DNA of 64,000 nt from assembly GCA_051252075.1 (NCBI GenBank), contig JBPOFU010000005.1, forward strand, positions 14,424 through 78,423. Direction: 5' to 3'. Positions 15,995-24,823 of the stretch are shown in pieces. Each line of letters begins with the position of its first letter. The stretch's first letter is position 1. A program made the position numbers and the translations under genes. Source of the stretch: Oceanococcus sp051252075. Lineage in GTDB: Bacteria; Pseudomonadota; Gammaproteobacteria; Nevskiales; Oceanococcaceae. The notes beneath the pieces were generated by a model. It was not told the origin of the DNA and made no database searches. It saw only the letters and a list, made by a program, of their open reading frames with translations.

Positions 15995-16912
15995 GTGCTG
16001 CCTCTACTTTTGACACTTACGGTGGTTTTATTGTTGCTTGCAGCGGCCTTGCTGTGGATGGGCGGCAAGCGCGGCCAAAGCGGTGAAATCGACTGGGCTG
16101 CTCGTGTCGCTGGCGATACACGAAGTTTGGATCCCACAATATCCCCAGTGACTTCATTGGTCAGCAGTCAAAACTGGTTCCATCGTAGTTTGTTGCGAGC
16201 CGGTCTCGAACCGTCTGCCCCGAGTGTGCGTCGCGGGCTGTTTTTTGTTGTAGGCATTGTGCTCCTGGCGATTTTGGCCTTGGGGTTGCTGTTGGGCTTG
16301 GTCATCTTTTTGGTGCTGCTGTTCTCCTTGTGGTTGTGGATATTGAACAAGGAAGCCAAACGGAAAGCGCGAATTTTGGAGCAGTTGCCTGATTTCGTTG
16401 AGCACATGGTGCGTGCTTTGAGTGCGGGCAATAGCTTGGAAGAATCCCTTTACAGCGCAACAGCTGACGCGGAGAACCCCATTCGCGAACTGTTCCTTAG
16501 TGTCGGGCGGCAAGTGCGTTTAGGCGCACCGATAGAAGACGTTTTGGATCAGGCTGCGGCAGATCACGACATTACAGATATACGCGTAATTGCGATGGCC
16601 GCTCGAGTGAACCGTCGTTACGGTGGTAGTCTCAAGCGTATCTTCAAAAGTCTGGTACAAGCCATACGTGAGCGTGATGCTGCAGCTAGAGAATTGCGTG
16701 CTTTAACTGCGGAGACGCGTTTCTCAGCCATGGTCTTGGGCATCGTGCCCATCGTCCTCAGTTTGTACATATTGCTGCAGAACCCTGATTACTACGTCGA
16801 CATGTGGAATGAATCGCAAGGTCGGAGTTTGTTGTTGTTGTCCGTGTTCCTACAAGCGAGTGGTGTGGCCGTTATATGGCGCATGTTACGAACTGCGGAG
16901 CGTGGCGCGTGA
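15995..16912 (+). CDS. tadB: Tad pilus inner-membrane platform protein TadB
   Basis: TadB is one of two inner-membrane platform proteins of the Tad system, belonging to the GspF/PilC superfamily. The 305-residue product has two N-terminal membrane segments (residues 1-20 and about 75-110), a cytoplasmic helical domain with EHMVRALSAGNSLEESLYSA and a C-terminal pair of membrane helices (about 245-295). The start is a GTG two bases after the tadA stop. The stop codon overlaps the likely GTG start of tadC. Confidence 0.9.
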   Translation: MLPLLLTLTVVLLLLAAALLWMGGKRGQSGEIDWAARVAGDTRSLDPTISPVTSLVSSQNWFHRSLLRAGLEPSAPSVRRGLFFVVGIVLLAILALGLLLGLVIFLVLLFSLWLWILNKEAKRKARILEQLPDFVEHMVRALSAGNSLEESLYSATADAENPIRELFLSVGRQVRLGAPIEDVLDQAAADHDITDIRVIAMAARVNRRYGGSLKRIFKSLVQAIRERDAAARELRALTAETRFSAMVLGIVPIVLSLYILLQNPDYYVDMWNESQGRSLLLLSVFLQASGVAVIWRMLRTAERGA

Positions 16913-17820
16913 ATATTGCGGCCCTACTCTTGGCGGCGGCGGCAGTGGTATTAGTGCTTGCTGCATTTTTGGCCATTTGGTGGCTGTTAAGTGCGCGTGA
17001 ATCGCAACAAGCAGCACGGCGAATTGAGATGCAAATCGCGATAGATGATCAGCACGAAGACGACCGTTGGTGGAGTCTGTTTTCCAATCCCGGCCGCAGT
17101 GTGGATAGTTGGTTTGATGACGACGGCGAAACTGAACGCCTTTTGCTGCAAGCCGGCATGCGCACCAGCGTGCGTCGTGGGGCTTACTTTGCGGCACAAG
17201 CATTGCTTCCTATGCTCGGCATCATCGTTGTAATAGTTGCTGTCCTACTAGGGCGGCTAGAAGGCGCTATCGGTGTTGTCTACGGGTTTGGCGTGTTATG
17301 CGCAGGTCTATTGGCGCCACGTATGTGGTTACGTCGTACGGCGCGTAGCCGTCAACAACTCGTGCGTAACGAAGTTGCCATGTTTATACATCTGCTTGCC
17401 CTGTTATTTGATGCGGGTCTTAGCCTGCGGCAGGCCTTAGCGAGTTTGGTGCGAGAAGGACAAGGCGTATTGCCCGCACTTGGGCAAGAAATTCGCATGG
17501 TTTTGCGTCAGCTCGAAGCGGGGGCTGAGCCGGCGGAAGCATTGCATACTATGGGCCGAGGCTTGGATGTCGCCGAACTGAGCGCCGTTCTTGGGGTGCT
17601 GCGCCAAGTGGATCGTTATGGCGGTGAATTGCGGGAGCCCTTGATGGATGCACTATCCGTTGTTGAAGAACGCCGGCAGTTGAGTTTGCGTGAAAAGGTA
17701 AATGAAATGTCAGGCCGCATGACCGTGGTCATGGTGCTGTTCTTTTTTCCTGCATTACTAATTTTTGTCGCCGGGCCAGCCTTTTTGTCCATAGTTCGAG
17801 CCCTGGGAGGGCAAGGATGA
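16909..17820 (+). CDS. tadC: Tad pilus inner-membrane platform protein TadC
   Basis: TadC is the second platform protein, of the same GspF-like fold as TadB. I choose the GTG at 16909, overlapping the tadB stop, because a GGAG site lies 8 bp upstream (16897-16900) and it opens directly on the first membrane helix (NIAALLLAAAAVVLVLAAFL); an ATG at 16876 would add 11 unlikely residues. Other helices lie around residues 95-140 and 275-300, and the cytoplasmic region has the family pattern MFIHLLALLFDAGLSLRQAL. Length is 303 residues. Confidence 0.9.
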   Translation: MNIAALLLAAAAVVLVLAAFLAIWWLLSARESQQAARRIEMQIAIDDQHEDDRWWSLFSNPGRSVDSWFDDDGETERLLLQAGMRTSVRRGAYFAAQALLPMLGIIVVIVAVLLGRLEGAIGVVYGFGVLCAGLLAPRMWLRRTARSRQQLVRNEVAMFIHLLALLFDAGLSLRQALASLVREGQGVLPALGQEIRMVLRQLEAGAEPAEALHTMGRGLDVAELSAVLGVLRQVDRYGGELREPLMDALSVVEERRQLSLREKVNEMSGRMTVVMVLFFFPALLIFVAGPAFLSIVRALGGQG

Positions 17821-18614
17821 GCGCCTCAGCGAAAGCAGCTCTGATAGTGGCTGCATTGAACTTACTTTCCTGCGCAATCGTTCCAGATAGCGCAGACGAA
17901 GCAGCTTTGCGCGAGCGTCCTGATAAGCCACAAGTGCATGCAGATTTGGTGCAAACCATGCTTTCCCAAGGTCAGAGCTATGCGGCCATGGCGCATATAG
18001 AAGAATTGGAATCACGCAAGGGCTCTGATTCCGATATGTTGCGTTGGCTACGCGCGACAGCTCAATACAAGTTGAGTGACTTTGTTGAATCCGAAAAAAA
18101 TTACCGAGCCTTATTGGATACCCGCTACGCTGGGCAGGCGTGGCACGGCCTAGGTTTGATCGCGGCACAACGCAATTTGGCGGAATCTGTTCACTATTTT
18201 AACCGCGCCGTTGGTGCGCGTCCCACAGATGCACAAGTTCGCAATGATCTCGGATATACCCTTATGTTGGCCGGTCGTCTGACCGAAGCTCGCCATCATC
18301 TGGCCACAGCGACCGAACTCAACCCCAATGCTGTACAAGCACAGAACAATTTAATTTTGAGTTTTTTTGTAGACGGACAAGACAGAAAGGCGATGCAATT
18401 TGCCCGCAGCTTTGACTTGGGCCAAGAGCAAGTGCGTCAAATACGTGCAGAAAGCGCCGTTATGCGCCGTCTTATGGCCGCTAGAGCTGCGGAATTTAAT
18501 GATATTTCGGCGGCCGCTATGGCCACCTCGAATAAGGAGAAACCGGCTTATGAATCCCAAAATACTGTTCGCGATGAGCGCACTTTGCCTGGGCTTTACC
18601 GCCAACGCCGCTGA
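17817..18614 (+). CDS. tadD: TadD-like TPR lipoprotein
   Basis: A 265-residue lipoprotein with tetratricopeptide repeats, matching TadD, a proposed pilotin or assembly factor for the Tad secretin. The signal peptide ends in a lipobox LLSC (Cys at residue 19). TPR-like helices follow, for example YRALLDTRYAGQAWHGLGLIAAQ and HYFNRAVGARPTDAQVRNDLGYTLMLAG. It begins in a four-base ATGA overlap with tadC. Its 3' end holds the ribosome-binding site and first 65 bp of the next gene, in another frame. Confidence 0.87.
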   Translation: MSASAKAALIVAALNLLSCAIVPDSADEAALRERPDKPQVHADLVQTMLSQGQSYAAMAHIEELESRKGSDSDMLRWLRATAQYKLSDFVESEKNYRALLDTRYAGQAWHGLGLIAAQRNLAESVHYFNRAVGARPTDAQVRNDLGYTLMLAGRLTEARHHLATATELNPNAVQAQNNLILSFFVDGQDRKAMQFARSFDLGQEQVRQIRAESAVMRRLMAARAAEFNDISAAAMATSNKEKPAYESQNTVRDERTLPGLYRQRR

Positions 18615-18795
18615 ATCCCCATCAGTTGGTGAACGGACCCAGCAATGGTTGGATTTGCATAAGTCGGGTGCGCAGGCGAGCACAGAAGAGCGGCCCTTGG
18701 ATGGCGACGTCGCCAAGCGCAATTACCAACGCTACCTGAAAAGCTTCGAATCGGATGTGCCTGAAGAATTCGAAACCGGCGTGAGTGTTGAATAA
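18550..18795 (+). CDS. DUF3613 family periplasmic protein of the Tad operon
   Basis: A small exported protein (81 residues) of the DUF3613 family, which I know from Tad loci of beta- and gammaproteobacteria and for which no function is established. It has a signal peptide ending near NAA (residue 18) and the family pattern VGERTQQWLDLHKSGAQAS followed by a YLKSFE element and a PEEFE element. The ATG at 18550 has a near-perfect AAGGAGA site 9 bp upstream. The gene overlaps the end of tadD by 65 bp in a different frame, so the two are probably translationally coupled. Longer open sequence upstream of this ATG is not part of the gene. Confidence 0.8.
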   Translation: MNPKILFAMSALCLGFTANAAESPSVGERTQQWLDLHKSGAQASTEERPLDGDVAKRNYQRYLKSFESDVPEEFETGVSVE

Positions 18796-18801
18796 GCCAA
18801 C

Positions 18802-20484
18802 ATGATGCGTTCTGGGCCTACTGCACAACGCGGCGCAGCCGCCCTGTTTGCCGCGATTGGCATGCTGGGCATGTTGATTGCATCGGCCTTTGCCATCGAT
18901 CTCGCACAGTTGTATGTGGCCAAACGCGATTTACAAAACATGGCCAATTTGGCGGCCTTGGACGTGGCACGTGCGGCAGGTGGCTGCTTAGCGCCCAGTG
19001 CTGATCGACAAGCAACAGCCAATCAAACAGCGGCTGACACCCTTGCCGGGCTTGGCGGGAAGGCGGAGTGGTTGCAAGGTGGTGGGGTTCGATTGGGCCG
19101 CGCCCTGGTGGATGCGAACGGTTTGCGCCAATTCCAAAGTGCTGTGGTGGAGGATGCGGGCGAAGCCTACGCCTTCGAGCTGGAATTACGTCAGCCTATG
19201 CCGCGCTTGATTTTGCCGATGCCTGCGCAACAAGATGGTGGCGCCGAAATGCGGGCAAATGCAGCATCGATGATGGCGCCCAGAGCGAGTTTTTCGGTTT
19301 CATCTTTTGGTGCCTCTCTCGATCCCACTGAGCAATCGGTATTGAACGATGTTTTGGGAAGCACTCTGGGCAGTCCGCTGAGTTTAACGGCACTTTCTCC
19401 TCAAGGTTTACTGACGTCTTCGGTTCCCTTGGCCGATATCCCTGAATTTTTGCCCGGTATTGAACCGGATGAGTTGTTAACCAGCCCGATCGAATTGCCG
19501 GGTTTATTGACCGCAATAGCCGATGTGTTGTTTGCCAGTGGAAAAGGAATTGCCGCTGCGGCATTCGATACACTGGCCGCTGCCGCACCAAATGACACGG
19601 TTATTTTGGGTGATGTTGTGGGCTCGCCGGATGATTTTTTTTCTGCTACAGGTGGCTTGGCGGTGAATACACTGGATTTTGTTCAGGCTCTGGCCTACCA
19701 GGTTGGCGATCCAGTGATTCAGTTGACCCCTGGCCTAACATTGCCGCCTCTGATTGGTGTCGGCGGCATAATTACCATCGGTCAGGCCCCATCTTTGGCC
19801 GTTGGGCCCGCCTTGCAAGACAGCAGTTCACAATTTGTAACCTCGGCGCGCAATGTACAAGGGCGAGCCGATCTTGGTCTGAGTTTGGACTTGGCTGGTT
19901 TAGGGTCGGTCAACTTGGAATTGGGCTTGGATTTGGCCGAAGCAACAGCGGATCTCACCGCAATTCGTTGCGCTGGCCGCGGCCGCCCCGATCATGAGGT
20001 CGATATCGGCGTCACCACCAATTTAGCCCGTTTAGAGGTGAACAATGATGAGGCTAATCCGCTCATAGACGTTTTGGGTTTAATCAAAGTGTGCTGGGAA
20101 GGTGAAGTTGAGTTGGGTAGCGATGCTTATACCGTAATTCCTTTTACTGGTCCGTTTGATCCAGACAACCCGCAAACTCAAGCGGTCGGTTCGGCCGTTG
20201 GCGCTACTTTGACGAGCGCCCTGAATGACATTTTGGTGCAAAGCCCTCCAGAGTTGTGTGGCCCTTTGGGTGGGCTCAATGGTCTGTTGCTTGTGCTTGG
20301 ACTTGGTAGCGAAGATGCTTTGATTGGACAGGTCATTTCGCAGTTTTTACCCGTGCTGACCACAGCGCTGGACGACGCCTTGCTGGATCCGATATTGGCT
20401 GCTTTGGGGCTCAGCGTAGGCGGTGCGCACGTTAGTGTAATGGAAGTCGATATGCCGCCTCCTGCACTTATACGCTCAAACTAA
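18802..20484 (+). CDS. tadG: TadG-like Flp pilus assembly protein
   Basis: A 560-residue protein with a TadG-type N-terminus: QRGAAALFAAIGMLGMLIASAFAIDLAQLYVAKRDLQNMANLAALDVAR, a membrane helix followed by the conserved helical repeat-like segment seen in TadG/DUF2134 proteins. TadG is a large pseudopilin-related component required for Tad function. The Glu at +5 found in TadE is absent. The remainder is a long, Leu/Gly/Asp-rich periplasmic region without a von Willebrand A domain that I can recognise; two to four Cys are scattered (CAGRGRP, VCWEGE, ELCGP). It starts 6 bp after the DUF3613 gene. Confidence 0.83.
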   Translation: MMRSGPTAQRGAAALFAAIGMLGMLIASAFAIDLAQLYVAKRDLQNMANLAALDVARAAGGCLAPSADRQATANQTAADTLAGLGGKAEWLQGGGVRLGRALVDANGLRQFQSAVVEDAGEAYAFELELRQPMPRLILPMPAQQDGGAEMRANAASMMAPRASFSVSSFGASLDPTEQSVLNDVLGSTLGSPLSLTALSPQGLLTSSVPLADIPEFLPGIEPDELLTSPIELPGLLTAIADVLFASGKGIAAAAFDTLAAAAPNDTVILGDVVGSPDDFFSATGGLAVNTLDFVQALAYQVGDPVIQLTPGLTLPPLIGVGGIITIGQAPSLAVGPALQDSSSQFVTSARNVQGRADLGLSLDLAGLGSVNLELGLDLAEATADLTAIRCAGRGRPDHEVDIGVTTNLARLEVNNDEANPLIDVLGLIKVCWEGEVELGSDAYTVIPFTGPFDPDNPQTQAVGSAVGATLTSALNDILVQSPPELCGPLGGLNGLLLVLGLGSEDALIGQVISQFLPVLTTALDDALLDPILAALGLSVGGAHVSVMEVDMPPPALIRSN

Positions 20485-20495
20485 ATGTCAATTCC

Positions 20496-22157
20496 ATGCT
20501 GAAACCCGTTGCCGGGCGTTGTTGGCCGTTGCTTGGGCTGTTGGCCCTATTGTTTCTGTCTGCGAGCGACTTGATCCGATATGACCGAGTGTCGGGCATG
20601 CAGGCGCAGTTGGCTGAACAACTGCAGCCGGCGTTGGCGAATTTACTCGCCCAGGGCCATAACCGAGGTTATCAAGCTCTATTAAAGCAACATCAGTCGG
20701 CGGGTAGTTTGCGCTTTGAGGTGTTTGACCGCGGGGGGCAATCTGTCGCGGTCTGGCCAGTGCCGTTTACCGCATCAGAATGGGGGATGTTTGCCCAGCC
20801 TCTACAAGAAGCTTATCGAGCGTGCTTGTCAGTGGTGGCAAAAGCAGAACGCATGCGCTTGATGCACGAAGGATACGTAGTCGGCGAAATGGAAGTGTAT
20901 CAACCGCGAGGCTGGTTGTTATTAACTCGCCAAAGCGGCTTGCATTTGGCGACCTTGGTCCTTGCCCTAATGGCTCTATGGAGCTTGCTGAGGATGGGGG
21001 CGACGCCTTTCTCAGCACCTGCACAAATACAGAGCCAGAGCGGCGGCGGGAGAAAGCCAAAAGTTGATGCGTTGTTTGAGACGCTAGGCAGTCCCTTAGA
21101 GCAGTTGGGCTTCGGCTTAATTCGAGTGAATTCCGAGGCCTGTGTGGCCAGCATGAATACTGCTGCTCAGTCATTAACCGGTTGGCAAGCACAAGAGGCA
21201 AATGGTTTGCCACTGACCTCTGTCGTCAAAATAGAGGCCGACAGTAACTGGATTAATGGGGATTCAACGCCCACACTGGGGCGCTATTCGGAACAAGGCT
21301 TTAGCCGGCCATTTTCATTGCGTCAGCGTGATGAAAGTTTAATTCCTGTGGTGATAACCCAAATTCCATTACGTCGTGAGAAGGAGCCCGATGGGCTACT
21401 ACTGATTTTGGCTGATGTGCGCGCGCAGAAATCGGAGCTTGATGAGTTACGCAGCGAAGCGAGTTTGGCAGCGAAAACTTTGGATTACATGAGTGATGGC
21501 TTGGCTATCACCAATCGCTATGGGCGCATCACGCGCTGCAATAAGAAGATGCAGGAGCTCTTTTCTTATCCTGGGCAAACGCTAGAAGGGCTAACCGTTA
21601 GTAAGCTCATGCCGGTGCCATTTCTCAACGATGCCAATGTGAGCTTAAAGAGCTATTTGCCCCAGCGAAGGGCAGGCAGCCCCGCGGTGGTTGGATGGCG
21701 GCAAGATGCCAGCACGTTTGCGGTAGATCTAAGGGTGGAGGAATTGTTTGATGATGAACAAGCCTACTTACTGCTGATTCGGGATCGTGCGGCTCGCCAG
21801 CAGGAAGAGAACTTGGCCCAGCGTTTTGCGGCTATTTTGGCCGCTACGCCCTGTGGTTTATTGATTTTGGAGCCGGAAAACGGCTATTGCAATGCGGTAA
21901 ATCCACAAGCTGTCGTTGATTTGGGTTACGCCGAAGATCAATTACGACGTATGAGCTTGAGCCATTTGATTGAAGATTTGGATGCACGATCCCTGCAGCA
22001 AAAAGTGACTTTGCTGAAATCAGGCAGTGAGGTTCATTGCGATATGGCCGTGCAGGTACAGCGTGCCGATGGAGAGTCGCGTCAGGCAAATTTACGTTTA
22101 GCGTGGTCTGGCGATGAAGAGCCGGCGGTATTGTTGGCCTTTCTCAGCCTAAGTTGA
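20496..22157 (+). CDS. Membrane protein with three PAS domains and no recognisable output domain
   Basis: A 553-residue sensor-like protein, the last gene of the Tad operon (11 bp after tadG). A membrane helix at residues 10-26, a periplasmic domain of about 115 residues and a second helix near 148-165 are followed by three PAS-like domains (about 200-310, 325-435 and 440-550). PAS signatures include DYMSDGLAITNRYGRITRCNKKMQELF and ATPCGLLILEPENGYCNAVNPQAV. No histidine kinase, GGDEF, EAL, HTH or methyl-accepting segment follows; the protein simply ends after the third PAS fold. Placement suggests it senses a signal for pilus production, perhaps by protein-protein contact. Its last 14 bp overlap the convergent stress-protein gene. 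Confidence 0.75.
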   Translation: MLKPVAGRCWPLLGLLALLFLSASDLIRYDRVSGMQAQLAEQLQPALANLLAQGHNRGYQALLKQHQSAGSLRFEVFDRGGQSVAVWPVPFTASEWGMFAQPLQEAYRACLSVVAKAERMRLMHEGYVVGEMEVYQPRGWLLLTRQSGLHLATLVLALMALWSLLRMGATPFSAPAQIQSQSGGGRKPKVDALFETLGSPLEQLGFGLIRVNSEACVASMNTAAQSLTGWQAQEANGLPLTSVVKIEADSNWINGDSTPTLGRYSEQGFSRPFSLRQRDESLIPVVITQIPLRREKEPDGLLLILADVRAQKSELDELRSEASLAAKTLDYMSDGLAITNRYGRITRCNKKMQELFSYPGQTLEGLTVSKLMPVPFLNDANVSLKSYLPQRRAGSPAVVGWRQDASTFAVDLRVEELFDDEQAYLLLIRDRAARQQEENLAQRFAAILAATPCGLLILEPENGYCNAVNPQAVVDLGYAEDQLRRMSLSHLIEDLDARSLQQKVTLLKSGSEVHCDMAVQVQRADGESRQANLRLAWSGDEEPAVLLAFLSLS

Positions 22158-22572
22158 TGGCCATAAGGTCGCAGACGCAATGGTGCAGCACTTCATCTTC
22201 AGCGTGATTGAAGAAAGCAGAAAAGCCACTACGACAATGATTGCCGATAACAACCAAGTCAATTTGATGGGCTTGGATAGCGCTGTTCAATTCGGCGCTT
22301 AGATCGCCGCTGACTACGGCGGTTCTGTCCGCTGCAATGGAAAATTCCTGTGCAAGTTTGCTTACAAAACCACGCGCCTGCTTTTCTAGTTCTTCCCCCA
22401 TGGCGATTGGGGCTGTGAGCATGGCATCTTCCGTGCCTGTCAATGGTACGTACTCGACCACGTGCAACAGCCTTAATTCGGCCTGGAACTGTTTTGCCAG
22501 ATTTTGTGCTCGCTCAACCAACTGGCGACTGGCTTCGTTAGTCGCCACTAGACAAAGAATTGAGTGATACAT
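22144..22572 (-). CDS. Universal stress protein, UspA family
   Basis: A 142-residue single-domain UspA-fold protein. It begins MYHSILCLVATNEASRQLVERAQNLA, has the LLHVVEYVPL strand, and near the C-terminus has the family's nucleotide-binding-like stretch VVIGNHCRSGF. In ATP-binding members this motif is GxxGxxG then a Ser pair; here it is GNHCRSG, so ATP binding is uncertain. The ATG at 22572 gives the usual family length; the frame is open further upstream but without family resemblance. It converges on the PAS gene with a 14-bp overlap and diverges from the ABC1 gene. Confidence 0.87.
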   Translation of the reverse strand: MYHSILCLVATNEASRQLVERAQNLAKQFQAELRLLHVVEYVPLTGTEDAMLTAPIAMGEELEKQARGFVSKLAQEFSIAADRTAVVSGDLSAELNSAIQAHQIDLVVIGNHCRSGFSAFFNHAEDEVLHHCVCDLMAINLG

Positions 22573-22663
22573 GCTGCAAACTCCCGCAATTTTAGGGCAC
22601 TGGACTATAATACCGCGCCTCAGCCACTGCAGTTCAATGCCGTGGCATTTTTTGGAGCTGAAA

Positions 22664-23950
22664 ATGTTGCAACGCAATAAACCAATTCAATTGATGCGCG
22701 ATACGCTGACCAGCAGTATGCGCATTGGGCAGACAGCCGGTGTTGTCAGTCGGGTTGGTTTCAACTGGTTACGCGGTCAGCGTCCGCCTGCCCCGGTGTT
22801 GATGCGAGAGACTTTTGAGCAATTGGGTGCGACCTACATCAAGCTAGGTCAGTTCATTGCCAGTGCGCCGTCTTTGTTTCCGCGCGAGTATGTAAAAGCA
22901 TTCCAAGGTTGCTTGGATGACGTGCCTAGTTTGCCGTATGCCTATGTAAAAAAGACTTTGGAGCAAGAGTTTGACCGGCCCTTAAGTGAGATTTTTTCTC
23001 ATATTGAAGAAACACCTTTGGCATCCGCCTCCATTGCGCAGGTGCATGCGGCTACCCTGATAGGCGGCGAAGACGTTGTCATTAAGGTGCAAAAGCCGGG
23101 CGTGGAGAACGTCTTGGTCACGGATTTTAATGTTTTGTACGCTTCTGCACGCATCGTGGAAAAACTGGTGCCGGGTGTGCACCGGGCATCTATGGGCGAC
23201 ATCATCGGTGATGTACAAGCGACTATGCTGAAAGAGTGCGATTTCTTGGCTGAGGCCAATAACATCGAGATTTTCCGCAAATTTCTGCGGGAGTCGGGCA
23301 ATGAATTTGCAGTTGCCCCCAAGGTGTATCACCACGCCACCACCCGACGTGTACTGACCATGGAGCGCCTCTACGGCGTGCCCTTTACCGATTTGGATTC
23401 TATAAAGAAGTACTCGCCACAACCGGAATTCACACTCATCAATGCGCTGAATACTTGGATGGATTCACTGGTGCGTTGCCAATTTTTCCACGCCGATGTG
23501 CACGCTGGCAATTTGATGGTGCTGGAAGATGGCCGTGTCGGCTTTATCGACTTTGGCATTGTGGGCCATATCCGCAAGGACACTTGGCAAGCCTTGATCG
23601 ACTTTATGCAGGGCCGCGCCTCCGGTGATTACCGCATGATGGCGCAATGCATGTTGACCATCGGTGTGACCTCGGAAAAGGTCATTGTGGACGATTTGGC
23701 GCGTGATCTACGTGAACTGATCGAATCCATGCAGAACATGATCGAAGGTCCACTGGAAGTCGATTTGGATGTGGACGAGGCGGAGCGCTTTATGTTGTCG
23801 ATTGTCGATCTGGGGCGCAAGCACGGCGTTAAATTCCCCAAAGAGTTTGCGTTGCTGCTTAAGCAACTGCTGTACTTTGATCGTTACATTCAGTTGCTTG
23901 CGCCGGGCTTATCGCCGTTTGATGATTCGCGGATTCAGCTTATTCACTGA
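22664..23950 (+). CDS. ABC1/AarF/UbiB family atypical kinase
   Basis: A 428-residue ABC1-family protein, related to UbiB/COQ8, atypical kinases or ATPases involved in ubiquinone and isoprenoid lipid metabolism. The hallmark KxGQ motif is present (YIKLGQFIASAPSLFP), followed by the Ala-rich loop (LASASIAQVHAATL), the ATP-lysine strand VVIKVQKPG, and catalytic-loop-like HADVHAGNLMVLEDGRVGFIDFG. The ATG at 22664 has GGAG 6 bp upstream. Unlike E. coli UbiB it has no C-terminal pair of membrane helices and it is not near ubiE/ubiJ, so I treat it as an AarF-type paralogue rather than the ubiquinone-pathway UbiB. It overlaps the next convergent gene by 11 bp. Confidence 0.88.
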   Translation: MLQRNKPIQLMRDTLTSSMRIGQTAGVVSRVGFNWLRGQRPPAPVLMRETFEQLGATYIKLGQFIASAPSLFPREYVKAFQGCLDDVPSLPYAYVKKTLEQEFDRPLSEIFSHIEETPLASASIAQVHAATLIGGEDVVIKVQKPGVENVLVTDFNVLYASARIVEKLVPGVHRASMGDIIGDVQATMLKECDFLAEANNIEIFRKFLRESGNEFAVAPKVYHHATTRRVLTMERLYGVPFTDLDSIKKYSPQPEFTLINALNTWMDSLVRCQFFHADVHAGNLMVLEDGRVGFIDFGIVGHIRKDTWQALIDFMQGRASGDYRMMAQCMLTIGVTSEKVIVDDLARDLRELIESMQNMIEGPLEVDLDVDEAERFMLSIVDLGRKHGVKFPKEFALLLKQLLYFDRYIQLLAPGLSPFDDSRIQLIH

Positions 23951-24815
23951 GTGAGAAATTGAGTGTGGTGCTGCTTCCTGCAGTGATGGTAGCTGTGTCA
24001 CTGGCGATAAAACTGATGCCATCATCTTGTAACGGATCATCCAGATCCGCGTTGCAACTCACCGCGACGGTGTAGTTTCCAGCAGGAAGAAAAGCGGCGA
24101 TGTAGTCTGCATTGGCAGCATCGCGGCTGATCAACGCGGTGCTGATGGGCTCTGCGTTTTGTCCGTCGAGCTCATCGATGGTGATGCTGTTGCCACTAAA
24201 CACATAAACGACCTCGCCTAGGGAAGGGTCGTTGTCGTCGTCACAGCCTTGCTGCTCTAGTAGAGCAGTGGCGACATCGCCGGACAGGGTTCCGCTGTCT
24301 TCGTTGTCAACCAAACGTAGTTGAGGAATCAGTTCTCGGTCACCGTCTGCGCTTGCATCTCGCAGTAAAGAACTGCGTAAATCAAAGTGCAGCGTTATGG
24401 TGCTATTTTCTTCATCTTTGATGCGAAAGCTATTGTCGGCTTGTGTGTCGCGGCCCGCACGCACGATGAGTGAGGTGTTTTCGCCGTCCTTGCTCAGGTA
24501 GGAGTCCAGCGTATCGCTCTCAGCCTCTAGTACCAACTCTATGCCGCTGTAATTACCCGCTGGGATTTTCTTATCACTGAGTAAGCGTCGCGCGCTGCCA
24601 CGATCTATGGTGAGTAGATTGATTTCAAAGTTGTCAGCCAAGTCGAAACTTTGAGTGTTGGCGTTTTCCCCCAGCAAGCGTACGGTTTTAATCTGCAGAA
24701 TTGCACTATCTACGTCTTCCGGTGGCGTTGCACTGAGGTCGATATTGACGGCACCCTCACAGGCGAACAAGGCACTACAAAGCAATAACGGAATACATTT
24801 CGAGCGAGCAGGCAT
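23940..24815 (-). CDS. DUF4382 family lipoprotein
   Basis: A 291-residue lipoprotein: signal MPARSKCIPLLLCSALFAC with a lipobox LFAC at residue 19. The body matches the DUF4382 pattern, a cell-surface or periplasmic beta-sandwich domain (VDSAILQIKTVRLLG ... FEINLLTI ... AGNYSGIELVLEAE ... TLHFDLRSSLL), followed by a second beta domain with Cys residues (about residues 190-290, ending TITAGSSTTLNFSLSE). Function is unknown for the family. It lies 8 bp after murI on the same strand and may be cotranscribed with murI and cysQ. Confidence 0.78.
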   Translation of the reverse strand: MPARSKCIPLLLCSALFACEGAVNIDLSATPPEDVDSAILQIKTVRLLGENANTQSFDLADNFEINLLTIDRGSARRLLSDKKIPAGNYSGIELVLEAESDTLDSYLSKDGENTSLIVRAGRDTQADNSFRIKDEENSTITLHFDLRSSLLRDASADGDRELIPQLRLVDNEDSGTLSGDVATALLEQQGCDDDNDPSLGEVVYVFSGNSITIDELDGQNAEPISTALISRDAANADYIAAFLPAGNYTVAVSCNADLDDPLQDDGISFIASDTATITAGSSTTLNFSLSE

Positions 24816-24823
24816 AACGACGA

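Noticed and set aside
16876..16908. ATG start for tadC at 16876
   Set aside because: A GTG at 16909 has a GGAG site and couples to the tadB stop; the extra residues have no membrane or family character.
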